From assembly GCF_003286415.2 (NCBI RefSeq), contig NZ_CP043450.1:1798001-1862000 (forward strand): a DNA stretch of 64,000 bases, written 5' to 3'. Below are positions 17,086 to 26,372 of the stretch, one piece after another (position 1 is the first letter of the stretch; each line of letters opens with the position of its first letter). Made by a program: the position numbers and the translations under genes. Source of the stretch: Mucilaginibacter rubeus. Its GTDB lineage: Bacteria > Bacteroidota > Bacteroidia > Sphingobacteriales > Sphingobacteriaceae. The notes under the pieces were generated by a model. The model was given only the letters and a program-made list of their open reading frames with translations. It was not told where the DNA came from and made no database searches.

Positions 17086-17802
17086 TTACAACTCCTTCAA
17101 AAAACCAAGCAAGGCTATAGCAACGCCGGCCAATACGGCTATCATCTTGCGCATATTAAAACGATGATCGGCACTTGATTCAAAAAGTATTGTAGTTGAA
17201 ATATGCAGGAAGATCCCGATAACCACACCCATGATCCGGTTAAAATAATGTTGCAGGTTGCCGATGTTCCCGGTGCTTAAGGCATCGCTGAAAAAATATC
17301 CGGCTGGTGCCATAACCGCAAATACTGCCACAAAAAATATCGTTTTGTTTTTACCTTGTTTGTTGGTAAGCAGCACGGTAGCTAAGGCAAACGCGGCCGG
17401 GATATGATGTAAGGCAATACCATAAACCAATTGGTCCTGGTTGCCTTGCGCAAGCGGCATTCCTTCTAAAAATGCATGCAGGCAAAGGCTGATCATAATA
17501 CCTATTGGAAAAACAGCCAGATCATGCGGATGTTTATGCATGTGGCCGTGCTCTATCCCGTCTGAAAATTGCTCAAGCACAATCTGGAACAGAAAGCCTA
17601 CAAGAATAAATACTCCTACATAGTTGTCATTGCCATGATAGGCGTCGGGGATCAGGTGTAATACGGTAATCCCAAACAAATAAGCCCCGCTGAATGATAA
17701 TACCAGTTTCAGCGTTTTGTGGTTATCGCCTTTAAATAAAAATACAGAAGTACCGCCAAAAAAGGCAGCAAAAAATAGCAGCAGAATTTTCCAATATCCC
17801 AT
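17086..17802 (-). CDS. ZIP family metal transporter
   Basis: 238 aa, about seven to eight membrane helices, beginning MGYWKILLLFFAAFFGGTSV. Metal-site helices carry LHAFLEGMPLA and LHHIPAAFALAT, matching the conserved H-x3-E and H-x-P positions of ZIP TM4 and TM5. A His-rich loop (GIEHGHMHKHPHD, about 80-95) precedes them, as in many Zn2+/Fe2+ ZIP proteins. The probable job is uptake of zinc or another divalent metal across the inner membrane. Its ATG overlaps the TAA of the upstream PAP2 gene (TAATG), so the two are translationally coupled. Confidence 0.85.
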   Translation of the reverse strand: MGYWKILLLFFAAFFGGTSVFLFKGDNHKTLKLVLSFSGAYLFGITVLHLIPDAYHGNDNYVGVFILVGFLFQIVLEQFSDGIEHGHMHKHPHDLAVFPIGIMISLCLHAFLEGMPLAQGNQDQLVYGIALHHIPAAFALATVLLTNKQGKNKTIFFVAVFAVMAPAGYFFSDALSTGNIGNLQHYFNRIMGVVIGIFLHISTTILFESSADHRFNMRKMIAVLAGVAIALLGFLKEL

Positions 17803-18365
17803 TAAAAGGCAGGTTGTAATTTTTTAAACAATAATGAAAGTAGCCATCCAACAAGGGCGCCGTAAAGGGCACCACACAGCACATCTATCGGGAAGTGCAC
17901 ACCCACGTATACTTGGGCAAAGCAGATGCTCCCTGCCCATAAAACGGCCCAAAGCCAAATCCTTTTCCATTTACGGCCTAATACAAAACATAAAAATATG
18001 GCCATGGCAAAATGGTCGGTGGCATGTGTTGAGGGAAAGCTGTAGCCTGTACCACAAGGCACGCGGCTAACATCGGTAACCGATACAATAGGGTCGCGGC
18101 AGGGGCGAAGGCGTTGTACGGTATGTTTTATAAGCACTCCGCTGGTAAAATCAGCTATACCTGCCGATGCGGCCAGTAATACGATAATGATAGCGCCGAT
18201 TTTTCTGTATCGCCATAAACAAAAAGCGATAATGAAAATATACAGCGGGATCCAGAATTTCGGATTGCGCAACAATGGCATGATCCAATCGAAAAACGAA
18301 TTGGACAGGTCGTGGTTAATGAAATAAAATAAATGCCGGTCGAGATTTAAAAGATAGTCGGGCAT
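17802..18365 (-). CDS. PAP2-family membrane phosphatase
   Basis: 187 aa with five or six membrane helices. The three phosphatase motifs are visible: K-x6-R-P in KHTVQRLRP (about 87-95), PSTHA (about 117-121) and a third motif with catalytic His and Asp in VYVGVHFPIDVLCG (about 157-170). The third motif lacks the usual leading Ser-Arg (it reads AQVYVGVHFPID). Family members dephosphorylate undecaprenyl pyrophosphate, phosphatidic acid or PGP; which one is not readable. It is upstream of and coupled to the ZIP gene by a 1-bp overlap. Confidence 0.85.
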   Translation of the reverse strand: MPDYLLNLDRHLFYFINHDLSNSFFDWIMPLLRNPKFWIPLYIFIIAFCLWRYRKIGAIIIVLLAASAGIADFTSGVLIKHTVQRLRPCRDPIVSVTDVSRVPCGTGYSFPSTHATDHFAMAIFLCFVLGRKWKRIWLWAVLWAGSICFAQVYVGVHFPIDVLCGALYGALVGWLLSLLFKKLQPAF

Positions 18366-18544
18366 TGTTTTTACTATAGATGCTTGTTTGCTTAATTTTC
18401 AAAGTTATCAAATCAGTTAAAAAAACCTTCAGACTTTTAATACTTAGGTCGCGTATTATCCCGTTAAGCATAAAATAATGCGCAGGAATGACAATTGAAC
18501 TAACGCTATGCCGTATTAATAAACAGTAAATTAGTGTGCAAGCG

Positions 18545-18575
18545 TTTGCGCAATTACTTAAAACAATATCATTTG
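18545..18575 (+). promoter_or_regulatory. Candidate glmM promoter
   Basis: TTTG at 18545-18548, 19 bp, then ATCATTTG at 18568-18575, close to the Bacteroidota consensus TTTG-N19-TAnnTTTG but with AT in place of TA. It lies about 44 bp upstream of the glmM start. Confidence 0.35.
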
Positions 18576-18618
18576 TATCTTATATTTTTTACTTTTACCA
18601 CACCAAAAACATCGCATT

Positions 18619-20010
18619 TTGACTTTAATTAAATCTATTTCAGGTATACGCGGCACTATAGGTGGCGCTGTTGGCGACGGTTTAACACCGCTTGATATTG
18701 TAAAATTTACTTCGGCCTATGGTTCATGGGCTGTGAAAAAATCAGGAATTAAAAAGATTGTAGTAGGCCGTGACGCCCGTTTATCGGGTGAAATGGTGAA
18801 TAACCTGGTTATTGGTACGCTACAAGGCTTAGGCATTGACGTTATTGATCTTGGTTTATCAACTACGCCTACTGTTGAGGTTGCCGTTACCGGCGAAAAG
18901 GCAGCCGGTGGTATCATTCTTACTGCAAGCCATAATCCTAAACAATGGAACGCGCTTAAGCTGCTTAATGCCGATGGCGAGTTCATTAGTGATGCCGATG
19001 GTAAAGAAGTATTGACCATTGCAGAGTATAGCGATTTTATATATGCCGATGTAAATGATCTGGGTAAAGTTACCCATGATGATACCTGGCTGCAAAAACA
19101 CGTTGACCAGGTATTGGCTTTGCCATTGGTTGATGTTGAGGCTATCAAAAAAGCCGACTTTAAAGTAGTAATAGATTGCGTGAACTCTACGGGTGGCATC
19201 TTTGTGCCTGCCTTGCTGAAAGCTTTAGGCGTTGAAACTGTTCACGAATTATACTGTGAGCCTGATGGCAATTTCCCGCACAACCCAGAGCCGCTTCCCG
19301 AAAACCTGATAGCGCTATCAAAAGAAGTTGTAAGCAAAAGGGCAGATTTAGGTATAGCAGTTGACCCGGATGTTGACCGCCTTTGCTTCGTTTGCGAAGA
19401 TGGTAATATGTTTGGCGAAGAATATACACTGGTTGCCGTGGCTGACTATGTTTTGAAAAACAATGTTGGTAACACCGTTTCCAATCTTTCATCAACCCGT
19501 GCCTTGCGCGATGTTACTGAAAAAGCAGGTGGCGAATACCATGCCGCGGCAGTAGGAGAGGTAAATGTGGTGAACCAGATGAAGGCGGTTAACGCGGTTA
19601 TTGGTGGCGAGGGTAACGGCGGGGTTATTTATCCCGAATCGCATTACGGTCGTGACGCTTTAGTTGGCATAGCCTTGTTTTTAACCCACCTGGCTAAGTA
19701 TGGCAAGTCGGTTTCAAGCCTGCGTGCGTCATACCCGGGTTATTTTATTTCAAAAAATAAGATCACTTTAACGCCCGAAATGGACATAGATGCCCTTTTG
19801 AGCAGGGTGGAAGAAAAATATATCAAGCAGCCTCATTCAACAATAGACGGCTTGAAAATAGAATTTGATAAAGAATGGGTACATTTGCGGAGGTCAAACA
19901 CCGAGCCCATTATCAGGATATACTCCGAAGGCAATTCTGAAACCGTGGCGAACGGTTTGGCCAATAAGATCATCGCTGATATTAAGGAGATCTTACAACT
20001 GAAAGGTTAA
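18619..20010 (+). CDS. glmM: Phosphoglucosamine mutase
   Basis: 463 aa. It interconverts glucosamine-6-P and glucosamine-1-P for UDP-GlcNAc (peptidoglycan and LPS) synthesis. It is an alpha-D-phosphohexomutase: SISGIRGTIGG at the N-terminus, the phosphoserine loop TASHNP (Ser104), the Mg-binding loop VDPDVDR (about 247-253), the sugar-binding GEGNGG (about 335-340) and the C-terminal phosphate loop RRSNTEPIIRIYSE. The start is TTG: no in-frame ATG lies between it and the family's N-terminal motif, and the Bacteroidota form begins exactly here. A phosphomannomutase/phosphoglucomutase role cannot be excluded from sequence alone. Confidence 0.9.
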   Translation: MTLIKSISGIRGTIGGAVGDGLTPLDIVKFTSAYGSWAVKKSGIKKIVVGRDARLSGEMVNNLVIGTLQGLGIDVIDLGLSTTPTVEVAVTGEKAAGGIILTASHNPKQWNALKLLNADGEFISDADGKEVLTIAEYSDFIYADVNDLGKVTHDDTWLQKHVDQVLALPLVDVEAIKKADFKVVIDCVNSTGGIFVPALLKALGVETVHELYCEPDGNFPHNPEPLPENLIALSKEVVSKRADLGIAVDPDVDRLCFVCEDGNMFGEEYTLVAVADYVLKNNVGNTVSNLSSTRALRDVTEKAGGEYHAAAVGEVNVVNQMKAVNAVIGGEGNGGVIYPESHYGRDALVGIALFLTHLAKYGKSVSSLRASYPGYFISKNKITLTPEMDIDALLSRVEEKYIKQPHSTIDGLKIEFDKEWVHLRRSNTEPIIRIYSEGNSETVANGLANKIIADIKEILQLKG

Positions 20011-20133
20011 TTTTTACTGGTATTAAAAAATAACAGGCAACCGGCGGTATTTTCCGTTGGTTGCTTGCCTATATAATAATATCGGGCATGTGTTTTAAAG
20101 TTACTGATCCATTAATTTATAAATTTTAAAAGA

Positions 20134-21270
20134 ATGCGCGTTTATTTTGATAATGCCGCCACTACACCGCTTGACCCTGACGTGATGAAGGAGATGTACA
20201 AGGTGATGGAGAGCCAATTTGGTAATCCCTCATCAATACATGCCCACGGCAGGGAAGCCCGTACTTTGATTGAGCGTTCGCGTAAAACGATTGCCGGTTT
20301 ACTGCATACTTCGCCAGCCGAAATCTTTTTTACATCAAGCGGTACCGAGGCTGATAATACAGCCATCAGGTGCGGTATCATTGATCACAAAATTACCCAC
20401 GCCATCACCAGCCCAACCGAGCATCACGCAGTGCTCCATACGCTGGAAGCCATGGAAAAGTCGGGTGTTATTAAATTGAGCCTGGTAAACATCGACAGCA
20501 AGGGTGTTATTGATTATGATCACCTGGAAACATTATTGAAAGAAAATGAACGCAGTTTTGTTTCATTAATGCATGCCAACAATGAAATAGGTACATTATC
20601 GGATATGGAACGCATTGGTGATCTGTGCGAAACTTATAACGCCATTTACCATTGCGATACTGTGCAAACCATGGGACATTATCAGCATGACCTGAGCAAG
20701 CTTAAAGCTCATTTCCTGGTGTGCGCAGCTCACAAGTTACATGGTCCTAAAGGTGTGGGTTTTCTGCACATCAACCATAAAATAAAGATAAAACCATTTA
20801 TTTATGGCGGAGCGCAGGAACGCAACATGCGCGGCGGTACCGAAAATATTTACGGCATAGTTGGTTTAGCTAAATCGCTTGAATTGGCTTACAGCGAAAT
20901 GGAGCAGCACCAAAATCATATCCAGGGTTTAAAATCGTATATGATGGAACAATTGATTGCCCATGTTCCGGGTGTAAGCTTTAATGGGGAAACTGATGCT
21001 GAAAAAAGTTTATATACAGTATTGAACGTTTCATTCCCCGAAATGGAAATGAGCGATATGTTGTTATTTAACCTTGATATCGCCGGTATTTCTGCTTCGG
21101 GCGGAAGTGCATGCAGTTCAGGTAGCGATATCGGTTCGCATGTGTTAACAGCTATCGGTGCCAGCTCATCAAGGCCATCGGTACGTTTCTCATTTTCAAA
21201 ATATAACACTAAAGAAGAGGTTGATTTTGTAGTAGCCAAAGTTCGTGAACTTTGTGCTGTGAATGTGTAA
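20134..21270 (+). CDS. Cysteine desulfurase (NifS/IscS family)
   Basis: 378 aa. A class V PLP aminotransferase fold with YFDNAATTPLDPDV at the N-terminus, the PLP lysine in AAHKLHGPKG (Lys201), and the sulfur-carrying cysteine in GGSACSSGS (Cys327). It removes sulfur from cysteine as enzyme-bound persulfide for Fe-S clusters or tRNA thiolation. No iscU, sufB or mnmA is adjacent, so the acceptor is unknown and no narrower symbol is given. A strong terminator follows within 20 bp. Confidence 0.92.
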   Translation: MRVYFDNAATTPLDPDVMKEMYKVMESQFGNPSSIHAHGREARTLIERSRKTIAGLLHTSPAEIFFTSSGTEADNTAIRCGIIDHKITHAITSPTEHHAVLHTLEAMEKSGVIKLSLVNIDSKGVIDYDHLETLLKENERSFVSLMHANNEIGTLSDMERIGDLCETYNAIYHCDTVQTMGHYQHDLSKLKAHFLVCAAHKLHGPKGVGFLHINHKIKIKPFIYGGAQERNMRGGTENIYGIVGLAKSLELAYSEMEQHQNHIQGLKSYMMEQLIAHVPGVSFNGETDAEKSLYTVLNVSFPEMEMSDMLLFNLDIAGISASGGSACSSGSDIGSHVLTAIGASSSRPSVRFSFSKYNTKEEVDFVVAKVRELCAVNV

Positions 21271-21288
21271 GCTTAAAAGTAATTTATA

Positions 21289-21323
21289 AAAAAGCCTTAA
21301 GAATTGATTTCTTAAGGCTTTTT
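21289..21323 (+). terminator. Intrinsic terminator after the cysteine desulfurase gene
   Basis: AAGCCTTAAG (21292-21301) pairs perfectly with CTTAAGGCTT (21311-21320) with a 9-nt loop. There are A-runs before and T-runs after, so it could work from both strands, serving the converging rpoN gene as well. Confidence 0.85.
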
Positions 21324-21339
21324 CTTTGGTGTTAAAACT

Positions 21340-21421
21340 CGTCATTGCGAGGTACGAAGCAATCGCGAACTATACAAGGTAGACCTGCTTATTGGGGATT
21401 GCTTCGTACCTCGCAATGACG
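21340..21421. repeat. Palindromic repeat, CGTCATTGCGAGG family (copy 1)
   Basis: Perfect 25-bp inverted arms (21340-21364 and 21397-21421) beginning CGTCATTGCGAGGTACGAAG, with a 32-bp centre. It lies between the convergent desulfurase and rpoN genes. A second copy with the same arms but a different centre is at 33489-33572, also between convergent genes. Non-coding; it looks like a REP/MITE-type dispersed element. Confidence 0.85.
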
Positions 21422-21444
21422 TTTTATAGATGTCTTTAAAAAAG

Positions 21445-22920
21445 CTACAATTCCTTTCTCAACCTTGCTACCGGGATATTCATTTGCTCACGGTATTTAG
21501 CTACGGTGCGGCGGGCTATATTATAGCCGGCATCTTTAAGAATTTCGGTCAGTTTTTCATCAGCCAGCGGATGACGTTTATCTTCTTTGCCAATGTGCTC
21601 TTCCAGTATTTTTTTAACCTCTTTGTTAGATACTTCTTCGCCACTTTCGGTTTGGATAGCCTCGGAGAAGAATGATTTTAGCAAGAAGGTGCCGAACTCT
21701 GTTTGTACATATTTGGAGTTGGCCACGCGCGATACTGTTGAGATATCCATACCGATACGGTCGGCGATATCTTTCAGGATCATTGGCTTCAGGTTTTTGT
21801 CATCGCCGGTCAGGAAAAACTCGTATTGATACTGCATTATGGCATTCATAGTTTTAAGCAGCGTTTGCTGGCGCTGTTTAATAGCATCAATAAACCATTT
21901 TGCCGAATCAAGTTTTTGCTTTACAAACTGAACGGCCTCTTTCAGTTTTTTATCTTTTTGCGAAGCCTTGTCATAGTGCTGGAACATTTCCTGGTATGAG
22001 CGGCTTACCCTAAGCTCGGGTGCGTTTTTGGAGTTAAGTGTAAGTATGAGTGTACCATCATTGTTAGTGATATGAAAATCAGGGATCACCTGCATCTGCT
22101 TGGTATTGATCTCGTTCGAGTCGCCGGGTTTGGGGTTAAGTTTTAAAATTTCATTCACAACACCGCGTAACTCAATCGAGTTCATGTTCAGCGATTTTTC
22201 AAGCTTATCGTAATGTTTACGGGTAAACTCATCCAGGTAGTGCTCAACAACCTGTATCGCTTTTTTGATGATAGGATCGTTAACGTCCTTTTTACGAAGC
22301 TGGATCAGCAGGCATTCCTGCAAACTGCGGGCGCCTACACCGGCAGGGTCAAAACCCTGTATCACCTTTAGCATGTCCTCAACTTCCTCGTCTTCGGCCA
22401 GTACGTTTTGTGAAAATGCAAGATCATCGGTAAGCGACATGATAGGGCGGCGTAAGTAGCCATCGTCATCCAGGCTACCTATGATCTGCTTGCCAATCAT
22501 GAAATCTTTATCACTTAAAGGCAGCAAATCTAACTGGGCTTGCAGGCTTTCAAAAAATGAACTTTGTACAGCAATAGGAATTTCTTTTCGTTCGTCCTCA
22601 TCATCGCCATTTTGATCATAGCGTGAGCCATAATCGTTTAAGTTATCTTCCTGCAGGTAGTCGTCAATATTAAATTCATCCATCTCGCCTTTTTCCTCGT
22701 CGCTGTTGAAATTATCATCGTCGGGATCGCGGTCAGGATATTGTTCTTCGGGTTCGTTTAGGTTGGTAAGGCTCAGATCTTCAAGCGCCGGATTTTCCTC
22801 AAGCTCTTCTTTTATCCGGGTATCAAGCGAAACGGTAGGCACCTGCAGCAATTTTATAAATTGTATTTGCTGCGGTGAAAGTTTTTGTAAAAGTTTTTGT
22901 TGAAGGTTCTGTTTAAGCAT
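21445..22920 (-). CDS. rpoN: RNA polymerase sigma-54 factor
   Basis: 491 aa. Region I is glutamine/leucine rich (LKQNLQQKLLQKLSPQQIQFIKLLQVPTVSLD cut here by its pattern rather than quoted in full: residues 2-33). A strongly acidic region II follows (about 60-105). The core-binding and HTH regions follow, with DISTVSRVANSKYVQTEFG at about 393-412. The RpoN box ARRTVAKYRE lies near the C-terminus (about 473-482). It directs transcription that needs AAA+ enhancer-binding proteins, none of which is in the window. It is convergent with the cysteine desulfurase gene and divergent from mscL. Confidence 0.97.
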   Translation of the reverse strand: MLKQNLQQKLLQKLSPQQIQFIKLLQVPTVSLDTRIKEELEENPALEDLSLTNLNEPEEQYPDRDPDDDNFNSDEEKGEMDEFNIDDYLQEDNLNDYGSRYDQNGDDEDERKEIPIAVQSSFFESLQAQLDLLPLSDKDFMIGKQIIGSLDDDGYLRRPIMSLTDDLAFSQNVLAEDEEVEDMLKVIQGFDPAGVGARSLQECLLIQLRKKDVNDPIIKKAIQVVEHYLDEFTRKHYDKLEKSLNMNSIELRGVVNEILKLNPKPGDSNEINTKQMQVIPDFHITNNDGTLILTLNSKNAPELRVSRSYQEMFQHYDKASQKDKKLKEAVQFVKQKLDSAKWFIDAIKQRQQTLLKTMNAIMQYQYEFFLTGDDKNLKPMILKDIADRIGMDISTVSRVANSKYVQTEFGTFLLKSFFSEAIQTESGEEVSNKEVKKILEEHIGKEDKRHPLADEKLTEILKDAGYNIARRTVAKYREQMNIPVARLRKEL

Positions 22921-23096
22921 ATTTAAGATGTAGCCAAAAATACATCAAATTAATATTAACTAAAAATTACTTGGTGTATCTGCCGTAAAGTTGTTAAATG
23001 TTTTAAATACACCAATTGTTTTGTCATCAACAAAAAAACACTATAAATAGATTGTTTGTGTAATATTATTAACTTTAAGTAACCAAACTTTAATTT

Positions 23097-23501
23097 ATGG
23101 CAATTGTAAAAGAGTTTAAAGAATTTGCAATGCGGGGCAACGTGGTTGATCTCGCAGTGGGTGTTATCATTGGCGCTGCCTTTGGCAAAATTGTTACATC
23201 GTTAGTGAATGATATCATTATGCCACCAATAGGGATGTTAACCGGTGGTATCGATTTTAAAGACCTTAAGTATGTGCTTAAGCCCGCGGTTGATAAAACT
23301 CCGGAAACGGCTATCAATTATGGTTTATTTATCAATAACATAATTGATTTTATCATTGTGGCATTCTGTATCTTTTTAATTGTAAAAGGTATCAATTCGC
23401 TGAAGAAAAAAGAGGAAGAAGCTCCTGCGGCACCTCCCGAACCAACTAAGGAGGAAGTTTTACTTACCGAGATCCGCGATTTGCTGGCTAAAAAAGCTTA
23501 A
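23097..23501 (+). CDS. mscL: Large-conductance mechanosensitive channel
   Basis: 134 aa, typical length. It opens with the amphipathic N-terminal helix ([20 protein letters not shown]), then TM1 with the pore-lining [18 protein letters not shown], the IIMPPIG turn, a periplasmic loop, TM2 (about 80-100) and a charged cytoplasmic helix. It is a homopentamer that releases solutes during osmotic downshock. The C-terminal linker has a proline/alanine/glutamate stretch ([15 protein letters not shown]), normal for the family. It is followed by a 15-bp inverted repeat shared with the convergent chaN-like gene. Confidence 0.96.
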   Translation: MAIVKEFKEFAMRGNVVDLAVGVIIGAAFGKIVTSLVNDIIMPPIGMLTGGIDFKDLKYVLKPAVDKTPETAINYGLFINNIIDFIIVAFCIFLIVKGINSLKKKEEEAPAAPPEPTKEEVLLTEIRDLLAKKA

Positions 23502-23510
23502 AGCGATTTA

Positions 23511-23592
23511 GTTCATGGATCATAGTTTTTTGCCTTATATGGCTATAACCTACGAACTATCAACCATTTGTTAATGGCTATGATCCATGAAC
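23511..23592. repeat. 15-bp inverted repeat between mscL and the ChaN-like gene
   Basis: GTTCATGGATCATAG (23511-23525) and its exact complement (23578-23592) enclose 52 bp. More short copies of the word (CTATGAACTATCA) follow. It may serve as a two-way transcript end for the convergent genes. Confidence 0.55.
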
Positions 23593-23608
23593 TATCAACT
23601 ATGAACTA

Positions 23609-24487
23609 TCAGAAAGTTTTCGGTAGTTTCGGATCGGTTAGGATAATATAATCGGCCATGCCTGCAAATTTACTCCAGTCGGGGGTGTCGAAATTGTCAT
23701 CGGCATAGGTGGCTATGTTTAGTATGCGTACCTTTGGCGCATATCTTTTTAATTGGGCTACCGCGCCCAATTTCTCTTCGCTATGAAAGCCTCCGTTCAG
23801 TTGTAGTATTTTAAAACCCGGATGACTTTTTAAAAATTTCGCTATCGACCAGCCCATCGTGGCATCCCATAAATTTTGCGATTGATAGATCTGCATACCC
23901 GGCATCGACGCGTGACCTCCCATAATTTTCGCAAATTTATCATAGTAGGCCCCTGTAGCGGTATCAATAGGTAAGGGAGCGAGGTAGCTTTTTGCTTGTG
24001 TATCGAGTTGTTTTAAAATATCAAGTCCGCCCCGTGTAACCATATTGGTATAGCGGGTAGGGGCGTTAGCTGCTATTACAGGCAGGTGATTGGTTTTCGC
24101 CAGTTCAATCAGTGGTTTGTAATCCTTATAGTTTGGCCAGGTACGCGCATCGGTGATGAGGTTTTTTTCGCGGATGAACCCTGCAAGATATTCGTTTAAT
24201 ACCAGCTGGCAATCTGTTTGAAACATCTCCATGGATAGTGCCGTTTTCTGCTGATATTTCTCAGCGAGTTTTTTAAACAAACTAAATTCAAGATAATGGG
24301 CTGTTGAGTCGTTGTGCTCTTCTCCAAAGAAAATGACATCGGCATTGGTCATGTCGTTAATAATATCATCAGGTGTGATAAGTTTCTGAGCAGATACACT
24401 ATATATTTTATAATGGCTTGCAGGCAACTCCTGTGCTAAGGCCACTGTCGATAAGAATGCTAATAGTATAGATATGATGAATTTCAT
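23609..24487 (-). CDS. ChaN-like (Tiki superfamily) heme-binding-type protein
   Basis: 292 aa with a signal peptide (1-18, ending ALAQ). Conserved family motifs: VIFFGEEHNDSTAHYLE (about 50-66), LSMEMFQTDCQ (about 84-94), ITDARTWPNYKDYKPLIELAK (about 115-135), PVIAANAP (about 139-146) and LQLNGGFHSEEKLG (about 232-245). The EEH, E-M and NGGFHS residues form the metal or heme site in this superfamily. Campylobacter ChaN binds heme, and other relatives are proteases, so the activity here is open. It lacks an obvious lipobox. There is no iron-uptake gene beside it. Confidence 0.8.
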   Translation of the reverse strand: MKFIISILLAFLSTVALAQELPASHYKIYSVSAQKLITPDDIINDMTNADVIFFGEEHNDSTAHYLEFSLFKKLAEKYQQKTALSMEMFQTDCQLVLNEYLAGFIREKNLITDARTWPNYKDYKPLIELAKTNHLPVIAANAPTRYTNMVTRGGLDILKQLDTQAKSYLAPLPIDTATGAYYDKFAKIMGGHASMPGMQIYQSQNLWDATMGWSIAKFLKSHPGFKILQLNGGFHSEEKLGAVAQLKRYAPKVRILNIATYADDNFDTPDWSKFAGMADYIILTDPKLPKTF

Positions 24488-24858
24488 TTGTTAAGATAAA
24501 GCGCTGAATTTACACTTTGTTAATGCTTTAGAGCTGTTTTGTTTAAGGTTTTTTAATGGAAAATGTCACGGGAATGTCAGCTAATATTCTTTAAAGATTT
24601 GCGGCTATAAACTAATAATTAACACGTGCTTTAACTGGTTGTTTATCCATGGTAATTATCCGTTGTTTGTTTTAGTTCATTCTGTTCATTTTTTCTGAAA
24701 ATTATGATATTATAAATTTAAATGCTAAGAAAATCTCTGTTTTTCTTAATTGTGTCTTCGTCCCAATTGGGCCGTCTCGGTTAAAATCATGGTAATGTTT
24801 TTTTCGTTAATTGCGATAATTTATTAACCGGCTTCGGCCACTAAACGATTGATTATTA
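24488..24858. other. 371-bp divergent intergenic region
   Basis: AT-rich gap between the ChaN-like gene (minus) and the ankyrin gene (plus). It holds an 8-bp inverted repeat TAAGAAAA/TTTTCTTA at 24726-24748 and a short palindrome CCCAATTGGG at 24763-24772. I see no RNA gene, small ORF or clear promoter consensus. Confidence 0.5.
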
Positions 24859-25434
24859 ATGAAAAAGAAACTTACCCTGTTGTGCCTGATGCTCGTGTGT
24901 TCGTTGCCAATCTTCGCTCAAAACATTTTTACAGCTATCCAGACCAATGATATCCCCGGGGTTAAATTTTTGCTGAACAAGAGTGCTAATGTAAATGTGA
25001 AAGACGAAAATGGCGATAGCCCGTTGATCGTTGCAGTTAAAAATAACCAAAGCAGAATAGTTAACCTGATACTGCAGGCCGATGTTAAAGTAGATTATAA
25101 AGACAAAGAGGGTAACACCGCTTTAATGCTTGCTGGTAAAAACGGCAACACCGAAATTATTGATCAGCTGTTGCATTACTATCCTAATATTAATACCCGT
25201 AACAGCAATGGCGCCACTGCTTTAATGTTAGCAGTTAATGAAGGAAATGCCGGTATAGTAAAAAGCTTGCTTGAACATGGTGCAAATGCTAAAATCAAGG
25301 ATAAACAAAATAAAACCGCGGCTGACTATGCTAAGGATGCCGGCAAAGCTGAGATGGTATCATTGCTGAACAACACTACCCCGGTTACTGCCAGCCTTAA
25401 AAATACAGGATCATACGCCATCCCTTTTCAATAA
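24859..25434 (+). CDS. Secreted ankyrin-repeat protein
   Basis: 191 aa with a signal peptide (1-20, ending IFAQ). About four to five ankyrin repeats span 27-175, with repeat cores GDSPLIVAVKNNQSRIVNLI, GNTALMLAGKNGNTEIIDQL and GATALMLAVNEGNAGIVKSL. This is a protein-binding scaffold in the periplasm or at the surface; the partner is unknown. It is a single gene with its own downstream terminator. Confidence 0.85.
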   Translation: MKKKLTLLCLMLVCSLPIFAQNIFTAIQTNDIPGVKFLLNKSANVNVKDENGDSPLIVAVKNNQSRIVNLILQADVKVDYKDKEGNTALMLAGKNGNTEIIDQLLHYYPNINTRNSNGATALMLAVNEGNAGIVKSLLEHGANAKIKDKQNKTAADYAKDAGKAEMVSLLNNTTPVTASLKNTGSYAIPFQ

Positions 25435-25478
25435 TACAAACAGAAGCATTTGTTAATGCGGCGCGATCTGTAAAAACA

Positions 25479-25523
25479 AAAATCCCGGAAGGAAAGTCAT
25501 TGGATGCCCGTTCCGGGATTTTT
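25479..25523 (+). terminator. Intrinsic terminator after the ankyrin gene
   Basis: AAAATCCCGGAA (25479-25490) pairs with TTCCGGGATTTT (25511-25522), a 12-bp perfect stem with a 20-nt loop and T-rich end, 45 bp after the stop codon. Confidence 0.85.
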
Positions 25524-25648
25524 ATTTACCCTTATGATTGTAAGCAATCAAAAACATAGCAGATCAATTAGTTATTCTCAATAAAAAACACCTAATTTGC
25601 TGCTATTGAGCAGTTGTATGTATTTTATTATAAATAAGAAAAATAGTA

Positions 25649-25679
25649 TTTGAACTATTGAATAAAATAACTACATTTG
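25649..25679 (+). promoter_or_regulatory. Promoter of the rpmH-rnpA operon
   Basis: TTTG at 25649-25652, exactly 19 bp, then TACATTTG at 25672-25679. This matches the Bacteroidota primary sigma consensus TTTG-N19-TAnnTTTG in all fixed positions. Transcription would begin about 33 bp before the rpmH ATG. Confidence 0.8.
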
Positions 25680-25719
25680 CGCTCTTGTTTAAAAAAGACG
25701 AATAGAATAAAATATAGCC

Positions 25720-25878
25720 ATGAAAAGAACGTTTCAGCCTTCTCAAAGAAAAAGAAGAAATAAACACGGTTTCCGTGAACGCATGTCAACTGCTAACGGT
25801 AGGAGAGTATTAGCAGCCAGAAGAGCTAAAGGCAGAAAAAGATTAACTGTTTCTGACGAAGGCAGGCACAAAGCATAA
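25720..25878 (+). CDS. rpmH: Large ribosomal subunit protein bL34
   Basis: 52 aa, [20 protein letters not shown] at the start and an Arg/Lys-rich body ending DEGRHKA: the full bL34 pattern at normal length for Bacteroidota. It is followed by rnpA 68 bp on, the near-universal bacterial pairing. A good promoter lies directly upstream. dnaA and yidC, often nearby in other phyla, are not in the window. Confidence 0.97.
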   Translation: MKRTFQPSQRKRRNKHGFRERMSTANGRRVLAARRAKGRKRLTVSDEGRHKA

Positions 25879-25946
25879 TTGAGGTTGCCCTGCCCTTATT
25901 TATAAGGGTTTGGAACCGCTTATCTGCTTTATCCTTCGGTTCAAAA

Positions 25947-26360
25947 ATGGCAACTATGTATACTTTTAAAAAAGAAGAACGGTTATGTAACAAGAGGCTT
26001 ATTGATAAGCTTTTTCATAGTGGTTCTTCTTTTTTATGTTATCCCTTCCGTGTTTCCTGGCTTGTTAATCCTGAGCCTCAGCTTCATCCTGCACAAATTC
26101 TTTTTTCTGTACCCAAAAAGCGTTACAAGCACGCTGTTGACCGTAACTTAGTGAAAAGACTAATGCGGGAGGCCTACAGGTTGCATAAACAACAGCATCT
26201 TTATGATATTCTGCAACAAACGGATAAAAGAATAATTGTTTCGGTTGGATATGTGGGTAAAGAAATTGAACCATTCCTTTTCATCGAAAAAAAAATGCTG
26301 AAGTTGCTTGCTCAACTTAGTAATGAATTAGCTGCTGCTGTACCGGTCGCGGCCAATTAA
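25947..26360 (+). CDS. rnpA: Ribonuclease P protein component
   Basis: 137 aa. The protein subunit of RNase P, which binds the catalytic RNA and the 5' leader of pre-tRNA. Visible: the N-terminal TFKKEERLCNKRLIDKLF, the central aromatic strand FLCYPFRVSWL, and the signature VPKKRYKHAVDRNLVKRLMREAYR (RNR motif) at about 64-87. The true start may be the second ATG at 25956 (MYTFKKEERL), nine bases in. It follows rpmH and precedes yidD by 12 bp. Confidence 0.95.
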   Translation: MATMYTFKKEERLCNKRLIDKLFHSGSSFLCYPFRVSWLVNPEPQLHPAQILFSVPKKRYKHAVDRNLVKRLMREAYRLHKQQHLYDILQQTDKRIIVSVGYVGKEIEPFLFIEKKMLKLLAQLSNELAAAVPVAAN

Positions 26361-26372
26361 TATGAAAAGCAT

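Noticed and set aside
18717..19199. 160-codon minus-strand frame inside glmM
   Set aside because: Antisense to conserved glmM motifs; low-complexity Ser/Thr-rich translation typical of a shadow.
21340..21421. CRISPR repeat
   Set aside because: Only one pair of inverted arms, no regular direct repeats or spacers, and no cas genes in the window.
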